NCBI RefSeq assembly: GCF_005116475.1
Contig: NZ_SWBO01000006.1
Span: 307 to 64,306, forward strand
DNA from: Pedobacter cryotolerans
Lineage (GTDB): Bacteria; Bacteroidota; Bacteroidia; Sphingobacteriales; Sphingobacteriaceae
Direction: 5' to 3'
Length of the DNA stretch: 64,000 nucleotides
Shown: positions 26,688 through 37,159 of the stretch, in pieces
Position numbering within the stretch: position 1 is the first letter of the stretch
Layout: each line of letters starts with the position of its first letter
The notes under the pieces: model-generated
The model's database searches: none
What the model was told of the DNA's origin: nothing
Seen by the model: only the letters and a program-made list of their open reading frames with translations
Program-made: the position numbers and the translations under genes

Positions 26688-28895
26688 ATGCATTCTATTG
26701 ACCTTACAAACTGTGACCGGGAACCAATTCACATCCCAGGAAAAATTCAGTCACATGGCTTCCTTTTGGCGGTCAATTCTCAAAATTTTAACATTACTTA
26801 CGCTAGCGAAAACCTTGTTAATCATTTAGGAGAAAGCGCTACAGCCTTATTAGATCAGCCATTACAAAATCTTATCGACCTTTTAGCTAACCTTGGTGTA
26901 GAAATTGAACTTGAAGCTATACTAGCCCTTGGCAAAAGTCAGGGATTTGACCTAATTAATCCATATAAGTTAACTATTAAAGGCAATCCATATTATTTAA
27001 TTTTGCATCGCTCTGCAGAAAATTACATTTTGGAGTTTGAGATTGCCACATTGCAATACGATGTGCAACATATTATTGGTAAATCTGTAGCAGAAATACT
27101 TTTAAACCGATCATTAAATGGCTTACTTGAAAAAGCCGCTGCCGAAGTTAAAAGGCTAATTGAGTATGATCGGGTAATGATTTATAAGTTTCAGGAAGAT
27201 GGGCATGGCGAAGTAGTTGCAGAGGAAAAGAATGAAGAATTAGAGCCATTTTTTGGTTTACATTACCCTGCTTCAGACATCCCAAAACAAGCGAGAGAGT
27301 TGTATAAACTTAACATGACACGCATTATTGCTGATGTTTATACAGAAAGTGCTGCAATTGCAACTTTTAATAACGATGCTCCACTAGATTTGACACATTC
27401 TACATTAAGAGCGGTTTCGCCAATCCATATTCAATATTTAAAAAATATGGGTGTGGCAAGTAGTTTTAGCATTTCACTTTTGTTAAACGGTGAGCTATGG
27501 GGCCTAATTGCTTGTCATAATTATAGCCCTAAATTTATTGATTACAAGGCACGAGAAGGTTGCAAATTGATCGGTAATATTTTATCCTCGGCATTAGAGT
27601 TTAGGGAAGCCGAATTTAACAATGAAAATGACCAAGTTTACCAAACTGCTGTTGATGCACTTTCTGAACAATTAGAAAGCGATCCTGAAATTATTAGCGC
27701 ATTAACTAAACACAAAACCAATTTACTTGATGCAAATAGTGCAACAGGTGTAGCCATTATTTACGAAAAGAAGATTTATACTTTAGGCCAAACTCCTGCA
27801 ATGGAGCAATTAGAACCACTCATTAATTGGCTAAAACTTACGATGAATGATTCTATTTATTACACTCATCAACTATCAGCTCATTACAAACCGGCCTTAT
27901 CTTTTGCCAAAACAGCGAGTGGCATTATTGCTTGCCTATTGTCTAAAAGCATGGGAGAACTAATTATTTGGTTTAAGCAAGAAACTTTAGCAACGATGTA
28001 TTGGGCCGGAAACCCAGAAAAGCCAGTTGAAAAAAGTGAGGTTGGAATGCTAAATCTATCGCCTAGAAATTCTTTTGAGAGCTTTACAGAAATTGTAAAA
28101 AACACCGCTCCAAAGTGGTCAACTTCTGAAATTAATGGAGCGCTTAAACTCAGAGAAAAAATTACCAATACCATTAACAAAAGAGCAGACGAAATACGCC
28201 TTTTAAATGAACGCCTAAAACTTGCTTACGAGGAACTAGACACTTTTAGTTACACCATCTCCCACGATTTGAGAACGCCATTAACAGCAATTAAAAGTTA
28301 TACTGAACTATTTTTAGCTAGAAACAAAAATATTGAGGACAAAAATGTTCAACTTTTAGATAGAGTGTTAGTTGGTGCAGATAAAATGCGTTTTTTAATT
28401 GATGAAATTTTAAAACTTGCTCGGGTAGGCAGAGCCGATATAGAACTGGCTCATATCAATGTACAAGAAATGATTAACGACATTTGCCAAACCGTTGTTT
28501 CTGCTTATAAAGCAGATCATATGAGCATTGAAATTGGCAATTGCCCAGCAATTGACGGAGATACTATACTCATTAATCAGGTGTTTACTAATATCATTTC
28601 TAATGCTGTTAAATACTCTACAAAATCAATAAACCCAACAATTACCATTAATGGAGAGGAAGTTAATGGAGAAATTATTTATAAAATAGCTGATAATGGC
28701 ATAGGAATTGAAGTGGATAACCACGACAAGGTATTTGAGCTTTTCAGACGGATGGAAAACGTAAAAGATTTTGAAGGTACTGGTGTTGGGCTTGCAATTG
28801 TTAAACGCATTGTAGAAAGGCACAACGGTAGGATATGGTTTGAAAGCGAACTTGACAAAGGAACAACATTTTATCTGTCATTTAAAAAATTGTAA
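26688..28895 (+). CDS. bphP: Bacteriophytochrome sensor histidine kinase
   Basis: The 735-residue protein senses red/far-red light through biliverdin. The N-terminal PAS domain carries the biliverdin-attaching Cys at residue 9 in LTNCDREPIHIPGKIQSHG. The GAF domain has the diagnostic PASDIPKQARELY near residue 194. A PHY domain follows, then a kinase with H-box SHDLRTPLTAIKSY near 525, an N-box (NQVFTNIISNAVKYS) and G-boxes (IADNGIGIEV, GTGVGLAIVKRIVERH). The ATG at 26688 is chosen over 26652 because the family starts near MHSIDLTNCD and a -7 element lies between them. The response regulator and heme oxygenase genes follow at once, giving a complete light-sensing cassette. Confidence 0.95.
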   Translation: MHSIDLTNCDREPIHIPGKIQSHGFLLAVNSQNFNITYASENLVNHLGESATALLDQPLQNLIDLLANLGVEIELEAILALGKSQGFDLINPYKLTIKGNPYYLILHRSAENYILEFEIATLQYDVQHIIGKSVAEILLNRSLNGLLEKAAAEVKRLIEYDRVMIYKFQEDGHGEVVAEEKNEELEPFFGLHYPASDIPKQARELYKLNMTRIIADVYTESAAIATFNNDAPLDLTHSTLRAVSPIHIQYLKNMGVASSFSISLLLNGELWGLIACHNYSPKFIDYKAREGCKLIGNILSSALEFREAEFNNENDQVYQTAVDALSEQLESDPEIISALTKHKTNLLDANSATGVAIIYEKKIYTLGQTPAMEQLEPLINWLKLTMNDSIYYTHQLSAHYKPALSFAKTASGIIACLLSKSMGELIIWFKQETLATMYWAGNPEKPVEKSEVGMLNLSPRNSFESFTEIVKNTAPKWSTSEINGALKLREKITNTINKRADEIRLLNERLKLAYEELDTFSYTISHDLRTPLTAIKSYTELFLARNKNIEDKNVQLLDRVLVGADKMRFLIDEILKLARVGRADIELAHINVQEMINDICQTVVSAYKADHMSIEIGNCPAIDGDTILINQVFTNIISNAVKYSTKSINPTITINGEEVNGEIIYKIADNGIGIEVDNHDKVFELFRRMENVKDFEGTGVGLAIVKRIVERHNGRIWFESELDKGTTFYLSFKKL

Positions 28896-28898
28896 AAG

Positions 28899-29321
28899 AT
28901 GATGAGCACGCCTGATATATTTTATGTAGAAGATGATCCAGATTATGCGTTTATTTTGCAAACAGCAATTGGTGAGATACAGGAAGAACTTAAACTAAGC
29001 ATAGTTGAAGATGGAAGGGATGCTATTGACCAATTACGATTGTTTTCTGACGAAAAAAACTTGCCAAAATTAATCTTACTTGATTTAAACTTACCAGGAT
29101 TATCAGGACTGGATATTTTAAAAACCATTAAAGAGATGCCTCATTTAAAATATATTCCTGTTATCCTTTTTTCTACCTCTGATAATCCTCAAGATGTTAA
29201 AGCATCTTACGAGTTTGGCGCTAATGCTTATGTAACCAAACCCGATGGTTACAACAACCTATTAACTTGTTTAAAAACCATGCATGAGTTTTGGTTTTTA
29301 CAAAACCGCGGACTTAATTAA
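28899..29321 (+). CDS. Single-domain response regulator (Rcp1-like)
   Basis: The 140-residue protein is a lone receiver domain with acidic pocket YVEDDPDYAF, phospho-acceptor Asp in LILLDLNLPGLSGLD and Lys in YVTKPDGY. It has no output domain. Receivers of this class commonly follow phytochromes (Rcp1 type) and take phosphate from them. It starts 3 bp after the bphP stop codon. It probably relays the light signal by protein-protein contact. Confidence 0.92.
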   Translation: MMSTPDIFYVEDDPDYAFILQTAIGEIQEELKLSIVEDGRDAIDQLRLFSDEKNLPKLILLDLNLPGLSGLDILKTIKEMPHLKYIPVILFSTSDNPQDVKASYEFGANAYVTKPDGYNNLLTCLKTMHEFWFLQNRGLN

Positions 29322-29334
29322 TTATATCTTTTAA

Positions 29335-29928
29335 TTGACACTACAAGAAAAGCTAAAAGCACATACCCAAAGTTTGCATAATGAACTTGAGCAGCAAATG
29401 TTCGTTAATCAAATCATGCAAAAGACACTAAATATAGAACAATACAAACAACTAGTTTCTTGTAACTACCTGGTTCATTGGCATCACGAAGATGAGATTT
29501 TCGACAAGCTTTCGATAGAAATTGCTGATAAAATTGGTGTCCATAAGCGGAAAAAGTTACATTCTTTATCTTTGGATGTAGATCAAGTTGGCTTAAAAAA
29601 ACAACAATTAGAACAAATAAACATAACTAAGCTAGCGCTCAAAAATGAATATGCGGCTTTAGGTGCAATGTATGTTTTAGAAGGTGCCACATTAGGTGGA
29701 AGTGTAATTATTAAGCAACTTCGCTTAAATCCAAATTTCCCTGAAACATTTAATTTTAGCTATTACGGCATTTATGGTAAAGAGTTAATCCCTAATTGGC
29801 AAGAGTTTTTGTGTCATTTAAATGCTTTACCTGCCGATAGCAATTATGATGTTTTAGCAGGTGCTGAGCAAATGTTTAATGAAATTTTAAATGTTGCAGA
29901 GCGATTAAAGAATATTGAGTTAAGTTGA
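29335..29928 (+). CDS. Biliverdin-producing heme oxygenase
   Basis: Heme oxygenase opens heme to biliverdin, CO and iron; biliverdin is the chromophore of the phytochrome encoded upstream. The 197-residue protein has the proximal-His segment LKAHTQSLHNELEQQMF (His15 is the likely ligand) and the distal-helix pattern ALGAMYVLEGATLGGSVI with the expected glycines. The start is a TTG at 29335, 13 bp after the regulator stop. The position at the end of the cassette fits BphO. It is followed by a bidirectional terminator. Confidence 0.92.
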   Translation: MTLQEKLKAHTQSLHNELEQQMFVNQIMQKTLNIEQYKQLVSCNYLVHWHHEDEIFDKLSIEIADKIGVHKRKKLHSLSLDVDQVGLKKQQLEQINITKLALKNEYAALGAMYVLEGATLGGSVIIKQLRLNPNFPETFNFSYYGIYGKELIPNWQEFLCHLNALPADSNYDVLAGAEQMFNEILNVAERLKNIELS

Positions 29929-29966
29929 GATTTTATTAGTGCAAACTCAACTATTTTATTGCAAAA

Positions 29967-29998
29967 AAGCCTCACTAAATTTAATTTTAGTGAGGCTT
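29967..29998. terminator. Bidirectional terminator between bphO and the M1 peptidase
   Basis: Perfect 13-base arms AAGCCTCACTAAA and TTTAGTGAGGCTT are separated by 6 bases, with A and T runs on either side. It serves the two convergent genes. Confidence 0.85.
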
Positions 29999-30017
29999 TA
30001 TAATTTAAGCATTGTTT

Positions 30018-31997
30018 CTAATTACCTGCTTTCCAAGTATTATTATCCGGATTTCCATCTGGAAGAACTTTCTCAGGATCTATATTAACTTCAACTATTT
30101 CTTCGGTAGTTGCATAACGAACTAACCAAGAGGTATTTTTCATCCAAACATCTACAGGTACTTTAACAATTTCTGTTTTACCACTTTTGGTTTTTACCTC
30201 CAAAATAATCGGCATTGGCATTTTCTCTAAATTTTTAACTTGTATGGTATATGCGGCTAATTTTCCATCTACTTTAACTTCCTTAACATCACCAATTGCT
30301 TGATCATTTTTCCAGCTGTTTAAAAACCAACTTCTCCAAAACCATGATAAATCTTCGCCAGCAGCATTTTCCATCGATCTAAAAAAATCGTATGGAGTTG
30401 GGTGTTTGTAAGCCCAATTTTTAATGTATTCTTTAAAAGCGTAATCAAAACGATCAGCTCCCAAAACTTGATTTCTTAAAATATCTAAACCCCAACCTGG
30501 TTTACTGTATAAGTTTACGCCAATATTTGCTTCGGTCATACCATCAGGTATTAACATGATGTTTTCATAACGAGGATTACCAATTACTGCTTTACCAATA
30601 GCATGCATATTCATCGGACGCTCTTTGTACTCGCCATTATTAAATTCTTCTGATGATAAACCATTAATGAAAGTATTAAATCCTTCATCCATCCAACCGA
30701 ATTTACGTTCGTTAGAACCTACAATCATCGGAAACCATGTATGACCAAACTCGTGATCAATCACGCCCCAAGCACTTCCTTTTTTAGCTGTCCAACCACA
30801 AAACACAATACCAGGATATTCCATACCACCAATATTAGTAGCCACATTAATAGCCATTGGGTAAGGGTATTCGAACCATTTTTTAGAGTAATGTTCGATA
30901 GAAGCTTTAACATATTCTACACCTCTACCATAAGAATCCATTCCATTACTTTCTACCGGATGAGCAGAAACAGCAAGCGATTTTTTCCCGCTAGGTAAAT
31001 TGATACGAGCAGCATCTAATACAAATGCTTTTGAAGAAGCCCAGGCTGCATCACGTGCATTTAAAATTTTAAACTTCCAAGTTAATTTATCTCCTGCTGG
31101 GCGAGATTTTGGATCTAATACTTCTGCTTCAGAACGAATATGAACTGTGGCATCACTAGATTTAGCAGCATTCCATCTTTTAAGTTGTTCTGCTGTAAAT
31201 ACATCTTGCGGATTTAATAATTCTCCAGAACCCAATACAATATGGCTTGCTGGTGCTGTAACAGCATAGGTTATATCGCCAAATTCGCAATAAAACTCAC
31301 CCCCACCCCAATAAGGCAAAGTATTCCATCCAATTACATCATCATAAACAGACATACGTGGAAACCATTGAGCAATCGCGAATATCTCCCCATTTTTAGT
31401 TGTCAAATGACCAGTTCTATCAGAACCTTCTTTTGGCAAAATATAAGAGTAATCCATTTTTATGGTAATTACATCTCCTCCCGGCGACATAGGTTGATCT
31501 AATCGAATTTGCATTCTTGTATCTTCAACCAAAGAAGTAAACTGAACTGTACCCGCTTTTTTAGCAACGCTGATGTTGCTTATTTTATAACCCGCATCAA
31601 ATTTTTCGCCATGCGCACCATAGCGGCTTCTTGCTGGGGTAATCATGTAACCACGTGAGGTTTCTTTAAAAGTATTTTGATCTAATTGTAGCCAAACAAA
31701 AGGTAATTTGTCTGGACTATTATTTTTATAGGTAATTGTGATAGAACCACTAACCATATTCTTAGTCTCATCTAAATTAGCCGTGATATTATAATCAACT
31801 CTGTTTTGCCAATATTTAGCACCTGGCGCACCGCTTGCAGAACGATATTCATTTCCATTTTGAGTATAAAACAATGGCCCAAATGCATCTGAAGGATCAT
31901 AGTTTGTAGCTGGAGCTGTGGTTTGAGCAAAACTTGCAAATGTAAAAGAACACATTGCAACAACCCCTAAAAGAGTTTTAGTTATAAATTTATGCAT
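30018..31997 (-). CDS. Exported M1-family metallopeptidase
   Basis: The 659-residue protein carries the gluzincin motif HEFGH near residues 414-418, with the third zinc ligand Glu about 19 residues later in WMDEGFNTF. The substrate-binding GGMEYPG (GAMEN-like) precedes it. A signal peptide is present ([20 protein letters not shown], cut near SFAQ), so it acts in the periplasm or outside. The ATG at 31997 is chosen because it begins this signal; the frame opens farther upstream without support. Such enzymes release N-terminal residues from peptides. The mature N-terminal domain is a beta-rich M1 type. Confidence 0.92.
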   Translation of the reverse strand: MHKFITKTLLGVVAMCSFTFASFAQTTAPATNYDPSDAFGPLFYTQNGNEYRSASGAPGAKYWQNRVDYNITANLDETKNMVSGSITITYKNNSPDKLPFVWLQLDQNTFKETSRGYMITPARSRYGAHGEKFDAGYKISNISVAKKAGTVQFTSLVEDTRMQIRLDQPMSPGGDVITIKMDYSYILPKEGSDRTGHLTTKNGEIFAIAQWFPRMSVYDDVIGWNTLPYWGGGEFYCEFGDITYAVTAPASHIVLGSGELLNPQDVFTAEQLKRWNAAKSSDATVHIRSEAEVLDPKSRPAGDKLTWKFKILNARDAAWASSKAFVLDAARINLPSGKKSLAVSAHPVESNGMDSYGRGVEYVKASIEHYSKKWFEYPYPMAINVATNIGGMEYPGIVFCGWTAKKGSAWGVIDHEFGHTWFPMIVGSNERKFGWMDEGFNTFINGLSSEEFNNGEYKERPMNMHAIGKAVIGNPRYENIMLIPDGMTEANIGVNLYSKPGWGLDILRNQVLGADRFDYAFKEYIKNWAYKHPTPYDFFRSMENAAGEDLSWFWRSWFLNSWKNDQAIGDVKEVKVDGKLAAYTIQVKNLEKMPMPIILEVKTKSGKTEIVKVPVDVWMKNTSWLVRYATTEEIVEVNIDPEKVLPDGNPDNNTWKAGN

Positions 31998-32101
31998 ATA
32001 TAGATTTTTTGTTAAAGTTAAACGGTATGAAAATATTTCCAAATAAATCTGTATTAATGTTACTCTATATGGTTGCAGCAACAATAAAGAAATAGGATAA
32101 T

Positions 32102-32824
32102 TTAATTTACAGATTTAGGCTTTACTAATGATGGTAATTTTCTTTGGCTTAATGGTAATTTTACCCAAGCTCGATAAGCTCTTGCCGTATGATAAGCGTA
32201 ATTAAACGGCCGCTCAGCCTTAACTTCTTGTACTGTTGGCCTGTACATTATTAAAAAATCCTTTATTCCAGGACCTTCAAATTTAACCAACGATTTAACA
32301 TACTCTTCATTAAAATTACTCCTAATTTCATCTTGGTACATTTCATCCTCTTCAAGTTGTTGTACTTTAACCTGATCGCGTCTATATTTTCCATAGCCTA
32401 AGTTAAGGCGTAAACCTCCTCTTTCTTTCGAGTAATCTACAGCTTTTGTTGCTTGTTTATTATCTGGATTACCTAAGTTACCCAACAGCGGAGAAATCTT
32501 AACTCCATTAATGTCAACAGCCTTTAAATTATTTACCTCAACCCTTAAATATACATTTTTAGGAAACAATTTAGTTAAGTAAACCGTGTCTGTTTGATAA
32601 CCAGACATCCCAAAAGAAACCAAATCTCCTATTTTGGCAGCTATTGCAAAGTGCCCATCTTTATCAGATAATGCAAATGAATTGGTTGTTAAATTCTTTA
32701 CTGTTGCACCTTGTATTTTAATTGATCTATTGTCGTGATCAAAGATATCGCCAGTAAGCATACCCTGTGCAAATGACAATAGTGGTAATGATAGAAATAG
32801 GAAGATGAATAACTTCTTGTACAT
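32102..32824 (-). CDS. Exported protein with a carboxypeptidase regulatory-like domain
   Basis: The 240-residue product starts with a signal peptide ([20 protein letters not shown]). A carboxypeptidase regulatory-like/CarboxypepD_reg fold covers about 22-110 ([20 protein letters not shown], then [17 protein letters not shown]). The C-terminal half is basic and Tyr/Arg-rich with no known domain. The ATG at 32824 starts the signal peptide, so the upstream in-frame extension is discarded. It is a Bacteroidetes-type envelope protein of unknown role, on the same strand as the M1 peptidase. Confidence 0.8.
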   Translation of the reverse strand: MYKKLFIFLFLSLPLLSFAQGMLTGDIFDHDNRSIKIQGATVKNLTTNSFALSDKDGHFAIAAKIGDLVSFGMSGYQTDTVYLTKLFPKNVYLRVEVNNLKAVDINGVKISPLLGNLGNPDNKQATKAVDYSKERGGLRLNLGYGKYRRDQVKVQQLEEDEMYQDEIRSNFNEEYVKSLVKFEGPGIKDFLIMYRPTVQEVKAERPFNYAYHTARAYRAWVKLPLSQRKLPSLVKPKSVN

Positions 32825-33004
32825 GTTCAAATTTAATGCTCTTTTAGCTTCAGCCCTGCTATTTAACAAAATTTAACAATAGTATGAAGAAAACGATTCC
32901 TCAGACAAGTGCAAAATTTTAAGGCATCAAAAATTAATATCAATATATTATAAAACATTAAAATTTTATGAGTGTTACCTTGTTATTAAGCAATGTATAA
33001 ACCT

Positions 33005-35164
33005 ATGGCAAAAAAACCAATTAACCCAAAAGATAGTGCAGTTAATGATAGTGAAAAAATAAAAAAATTAGCAGCGCATTATGCTGATGCAAGTAATCAG
33101 AATATGACAACCAACCACGGAGTTTGCATTAATGATGATCAAAATTCTTTAAAAGCTGGCGATAGAGGCGCAACTTTATTAGAAGACTTTATTCTAAGAG
33201 AAAAAATTACCCATTTTGATCATGAAAGAATTCCTGAACGTGTAGTACATGCTAGAGGTTCTGGAGCTCATGGAGTTTTTAAACTTTATAAAGCAATACC
33301 AGAGTTAACAAAGGCGCAATTTTTGAACGATACGGAGATAGAAACACCTGTTTTTGTTCGTTTTTCTACAGTAGCAGGCTCAAAAGGTTCATCAGATTTA
33401 GCAAGAGATGTAAGAGGATTTGCCGTTAAATTTTACACACAAGAAGGAAATTTTGATTTGGTTGGCAACAATATGCCAGTTTTCTTTATCCAAGATGCCT
33501 TGAAGTTTCCTGATTTAATTCATGCTGTTAAACCAGAGCCAGACAATGAGATGCCACAGGCAGCAAGTGCGCATGATACTTTTTGGGATTTTATATCATT
33601 AATGCCAGAATCAAGCCACATGGTAATGTGGGCAATGAGTGATAGAGCTTTGCCCAGAAGTTTGCGGATGATGGAAGGTTTTGGCGTTCATACTTTTAGA
33701 TTTATCAACGAAAAAGGTGAATCTAATTTTGTAAAATTTCATTGGAAACCATTATTAGGCGTACACTCGGTAGCTTGGGATGAAGCGCAAAATATTTCGG
33801 GAAAGGATCCAGATTTTCACCGAAGAGATTTGTGGGAAGCCATACAAAACGGCGATTTTCCAGAATGGGAATTTGGTGTACAGATTTTAGCAGAGTCTGA
33901 TGAACACAAATTTGATTTCGATTTATTAGATCCAACGAAGTTGATACCAGAAGAATTAGTGCCGGTACAGCGCATCGGTAAATTAACTTTGAATAGAAAT
34001 ACCGATAACTTTTTCGCCGAAACTGAGCAAGTGGCTTTTCATGTTGGGCATGTAGTGCCGGGTATAGATTTTACAAATGACCCATTAATGCAAGGCAGAT
34101 TATTTTCTTATACTGATACTCAGCTATTGCGTTTAGGTGGGCCGAATTTTCATGAAATACCTATCAACAGACCAATTGTACCAGTGTACAATAACCAACG
34201 TGATGGTTTAATGAGACAAACCATAAACAGAGGTAAAGCAAGTTATAATCCTAATACCACAGGCAATAATGATCCGGCACAAGTAAAAGCAGCAGATGGT
34301 GGTTTTACAAGTTATAACGAACGAGTTGATGCAAGAAAAGTAAGGGCAAGAAGCAAAAGCTTTTTCGATCATTTTTCTCAGGCAAAATTATTTTACAACA
34401 GCCAATCTCAAGCAGAAAAAAATCACATTGTGGATGCCTTGCGCTTTGAATTAGGCAAGGTTAAAACCATTGCTATTCGTGAGAAAATGATTGAGCGATT
34501 AACTCAAATTGATGGAGATTTAGCACAAAAAGTTGCAACTGCATTGGGCTTAAAAGTTCCTACTGAATTAACTCAACCTGTTAATCATAGTATTCCTGCA
34601 GATGGAAATCCAGAAGATTACCAGCCCATAGAAGTTAAAAGTAAACTAAAAACTTCTGAAGCTTTAAGTATGCAAAACACCATTAAAGATAGCATTAAGA
34701 CCAGAAAAATTGCCATTTTAGCAGCTGATGGAGTAAATGAAAAATCTTTAAATGAAGTTAAGCAAGCCTTATTAGCCGAAGGAGCTGCTGTTGAAATTAT
34801 AGCGCCGAAGTTAGGAAATATTCAATCTGACAAAGGAACTGCTTTGCCGGTGGATGAAAGCTTAGTGACAGCTGCATCTGTTTTTTATGACGCTGTATAT
34901 GTACCTGGCGGAAAACAAAGTGTGGCAACATTGGCGACTGAACCGGATGCCATTCATTTTTTGAACGAAGCCTTTAAACATTGCAAAGCAATTGCAGCAG
35001 ACGAAAATGCGAAACAGGTGATTAATGAAACCTATTTTGCTTCCTCTGTAAATGAGGATGGTATAATTATTGGGAATAACAAAGATTTAGCAACAAAATT
35101 TATTAAAGCCATAGCCCAACATCGTTTTTGGGATAGGGAAAAGGCGAGAAAAGTTCCTGCATAG
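33005..35164 (+). CDS. katE: Large-subunit catalase with C-terminal DJ-1/PfpI-like domain
   Basis: The enzyme degrades hydrogen peroxide to water and oxygen. The 719-residue size and two-part layout match clade II (HPII-like) catalases. The heme catalase core covers about 1-510, with distal His in RVVHARGSGAHGVF, Asn in FDLVGNNMPVFF, and the heme-ligand Tyr in RLFSYTDTQLLRLG. A class I glutamine amidotransferase/DJ-1-like domain follows from about 570 (KIAILAADGVNEKSLNEV, then DAVYVPGGKQSVATL). The ATG at 33005 (MAKKPINP) is preferred over one 12 bp upstream. It is a single gene, next to a palindromic element. Confidence 0.94.
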   Translation: MAKKPINPKDSAVNDSEKIKKLAAHYADASNQNMTTNHGVCINDDQNSLKAGDRGATLLEDFILREKITHFDHERIPERVVHARGSGAHGVFKLYKAIPELTKAQFLNDTEIETPVFVRFSTVAGSKGSSDLARDVRGFAVKFYTQEGNFDLVGNNMPVFFIQDALKFPDLIHAVKPEPDNEMPQAASAHDTFWDFISLMPESSHMVMWAMSDRALPRSLRMMEGFGVHTFRFINEKGESNFVKFHWKPLLGVHSVAWDEAQNISGKDPDFHRRDLWEAIQNGDFPEWEFGVQILAESDEHKFDFDLLDPTKLIPEELVPVQRIGKLTLNRNTDNFFAETEQVAFHVGHVVPGIDFTNDPLMQGRLFSYTDTQLLRLGGPNFHEIPINRPIVPVYNNQRDGLMRQTINRGKASYNPNTTGNNDPAQVKAADGGFTSYNERVDARKVRARSKSFFDHFSQAKLFYNSQSQAEKNHIVDALRFELGKVKTIAIREKMIERLTQIDGDLAQKVATALGLKVPTELTQPVNHSIPADGNPEDYQPIEVKSKLKTSEALSMQNTIKDSIKTRKIAILAADGVNEKSLNEVKQALLAEGAAVEIIAPKLGNIQSDKGTALPVDESLVTAASVFYDAVYVPGGKQSVATLATEPDAIHFLNEAFKHCKAIAADENAKQVINETYFASSVNEDGIIIGNNKDLATKFIKAIAQHRFWDREKARKVPA

Positions 35165-35170
35165 TAAAAC

Positions 35171-35342
35171 AAAAGAGACTGTATCAGAAGTTAATATCAA
35201 ATACTGATAACGGAATTAAATTTTGTCAGTCTGAGCGTAGTCGAAGACCTTTTAGTGCGCTTCGACTACGCTCAGCGTGACAGTATGTAAAATTAAATTT
35301 GGTTAGTTTTTTAAAAAAATGATTTATGATACAGCCTCTTTT
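35171..35342. repeat. Nested palindromic element downstream of the catalase
   Basis: The outer arms AAAAGAGACTGTATCA (35171-35186) and TGATACAGCCTCTTTT (35327-35342) are complementary with one mismatch. Inside is a second hairpin with 22-base arms at 35225-35246 and 35260-35281, of the CTGAGCG..TCGAAG type also found near 5720 and 49125. The structure looks like a small non-coding mobile unit carrying a REP. It contains no open frame. Confidence 0.75.
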
Positions 35343-35382
35343 GCTTTATCATCTTTTGCAGATTAAAATGAACATTTTTACC

Positions 35383-35853
35383 CTAAGCCTCTAACAACTC
35401 CAGTGCTTCTTCATTACCTTGTTGTGCAGCTAAATCCGCTGCAGTTAAACCTCTGGCATCGCAAATTGTGGTATCGGCACCATGTAATAATAAAAGCTTA
35501 ACCAAATTATTTCTTCCAAACATTGCAGCAAACATTAAAGCTGTACCGCCATTGCCGTGCTGTAAATTTAAATCTGCTCCATTTTCTATTAAAAGTTCTG
35601 CTATTTCTGGATAACCTTTAAAGGCAACACCCATTAAAGCTGTATTTCCTCCTAAATCTCGAGCATTAACATCAGCATCATGCTCAATTAAGAGTTTTGC
35701 TGCTTCAATCCGGTTATTATAACAAGCGATAATTAAGGGTGTAAAACCTTTATCGTCATTTATATTTACATCAGGTTTACCTTTTAACATCTCGTTAAGC
35801 ACGTCTAAATCTCCTGTTCGTGCAGCGTGGTGCATTAATTCTTTTTCTAACAT
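35383..35853 (-). CDS. Ankyrin-repeat protein
   Basis: The 156-residue protein is made of about four ankyrin repeats of 33 residues (DKGFTPLIIACYNNRIEAAK, then GGNTALMGVAFKGYPEIAEL, then GGTALMFAAMFGRNNLVKLL). It has no signal peptide, so it is probably cytoplasmic. Ankyrin arrays mediate protein-protein contacts; in some bacteria such small proteins are linked to catalases and oxidative stress defence, and here the neighbour on the other side of the palindromic element is a catalase. That link is only suggestive, since the two genes are convergent. Confidence 0.9.
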   Translation of the reverse strand: MLEKELMHHAARTGDLDVLNEMLKGKPDVNINDDKGFTPLIIACYNNRIEAAKLLIEHDADVNARDLGGNTALMGVAFKGYPEIAELLIENGADLNLQHGNGGTALMFAAMFGRNNLVKLLLLHGADTTICDARGLTAADLAAQQGNEEALELLEA

Positions 35854-35882
35854 ACAAATGTTGATTTATTGAATTTTAATAA

Positions 35883-35911
35883 AAAGCCATTGCAACTTTG
35901 GCAATGGCTTT
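35883..35911 (-). terminator. Terminator of the alcohol dehydrogenase gene
   Basis: The arms AAAGCCATTGC and GCAATGGCTTT enclose a 7-base loop, with a T-run on the minus strand. It is 23 bp after the dehydrogenase stop codon. Confidence 0.9.
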
Positions 35912-35933
35912 AAATGATAACAAAAAAATGTAA

Positions 35934-37091
35934 TTAAGGTTTTAAAACAACTTTAACACAATCGTCTTGCTTTTCATCAAAAATTTTATAACCATGTACT
36001 GCCTCTTCTAATGGCAAGGTATGTGTAATGATATCATCTAGCACTACTTTATCTTCTTTAACCAATTCAATTAATTTATCGATATAGTTTAAAACTGGTG
36101 CTTGCCCTTGTTTAATGGTTATTCCTTTATCAAAAATTCGGTGCAAAGGAAAATTATCATAGGTAGAACCATAAACGCCAACAATTGAAACTGTTCCCAT
36201 TCTTCGCACTGCTTCAAAACACATGTCTAAAACTTTCATCGATCCTTTTTCGAAATTGATGGTTGCTTTCAGTTTATCTACAAAACTTCTTTCAGGTTCA
36301 AATCCGCAAGCTTCTACACAAACATCAGCTCCTCTTCCGCCAGTCATTTCTCTTATGGCTTCTACAATATCCACTTTGTGCGGATTTAAAGTATCTACAT
36401 TGTTTACTGCCTTTGCTTTTGCCAATCTATAGTCTAAAGGGTCGATAGCAATAACTCTACTTGCACCATTTATCCAAGCTGCTTTTTGAGCCATTAATCC
36501 AACTGGACCTGAACCAAAAATAGCAACTACTTCGCCACCTTTAAGTTGTGCCCAATCTAAAGCCGACCATCCCGTTGGGAAAATATCAGTTAAAAATAAA
36601 GCTTGGTCATCTGTTAAATTCTCTGGAACTATCCTCGGACTGATATCTGCATAGGGCACACGAACATATTGTGCTTGTCCGCCAGAATAACCACCATACA
36701 AATCGGTATAGCCAAATAAAGCGGCACCTTTTTGATCCATCATATTTCCATTCGGACCATAGTTTTTATAATTAGAATTTTCGCAGGCTGGTGAAGCTTC
36801 GTGGTTGCAGAAAAAGCATTCGCCACAAGCGATAGGAAAGGGAACTACCACACGGTCGCCTCTTTTTAAATTGGTAATTGCAGAACCAACTTCTTCTACA
36901 ATACCCATAAATTCATGACCCATAATTAAAGGGTCTTTTTGCGGAACTGCACCACTTAAAATGTGCAAATCGGAGCCACAAATAGCTGTTGAAGTAACTT
37001 TTAAAATTACATCTCTTGGCTCTAAAATAGTTGGATCTGGTACGGTATCTACTCTGATATCGCCTGGTTTGTGAAATACTGCTGCTTTCAT
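35934..37091 (-). CDS. Zinc-dependent alcohol dehydrogenase (formaldehyde dehydrogenase-like)
   Basis: The 385-residue medium-chain dehydrogenase has the catalytic-zinc residues in STAICGSDLHIL (Cys near 38) and GHEFMGIVEEVGS (His/Glu near 58). Structural-zinc cysteines lie in CGECFFCNHEASPAC (about 91-105). The cofactor site is VVAIFGSGPVGLMAQ near 187-201, and the following acidic residue in AIDPLDYR suggests NAD. The domain order and long loop (FEPERSFVDK onwards) match the glutathione-independent formaldehyde dehydrogenase/threonine dehydrogenase-like branch. The substrate cannot be fixed from sequence. Confidence 0.9.
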   Translation of the reverse strand: MKAAVFHKPGDIRVDTVPDPTILEPRDVILKVTSTAICGSDLHILSGAVPQKDPLIMGHEFMGIVEEVGSAITNLKRGDRVVVPFPIACGECFFCNHEASPACENSNYKNYGPNGNMMDQKGAALFGYTDLYGGYSGGQAQYVRVPYADISPRIVPENLTDDQALFLTDIFPTGWSALDWAQLKGGEVVAIFGSGPVGLMAQKAAWINGASRVIAIDPLDYRLAKAKAVNNVDTLNPHKVDIVEAIREMTGGRGADVCVEACGFEPERSFVDKLKATINFEKGSMKVLDMCFEAVRRMGTVSIVGVYGSTYDNFPLHRIFDKGITIKQGQAPVLNYIDKLIELVKEDKVVLDDIITHTLPLEEAVHGYKIFDEKQDDCVKVVLKP

Positions 37092-37159
37092 AGTATAGGG
37101 TTTTAAGATTGATAAACCTGGAACACCCTATATTTTTTTATGTTTAATTTTTCTAAAAT

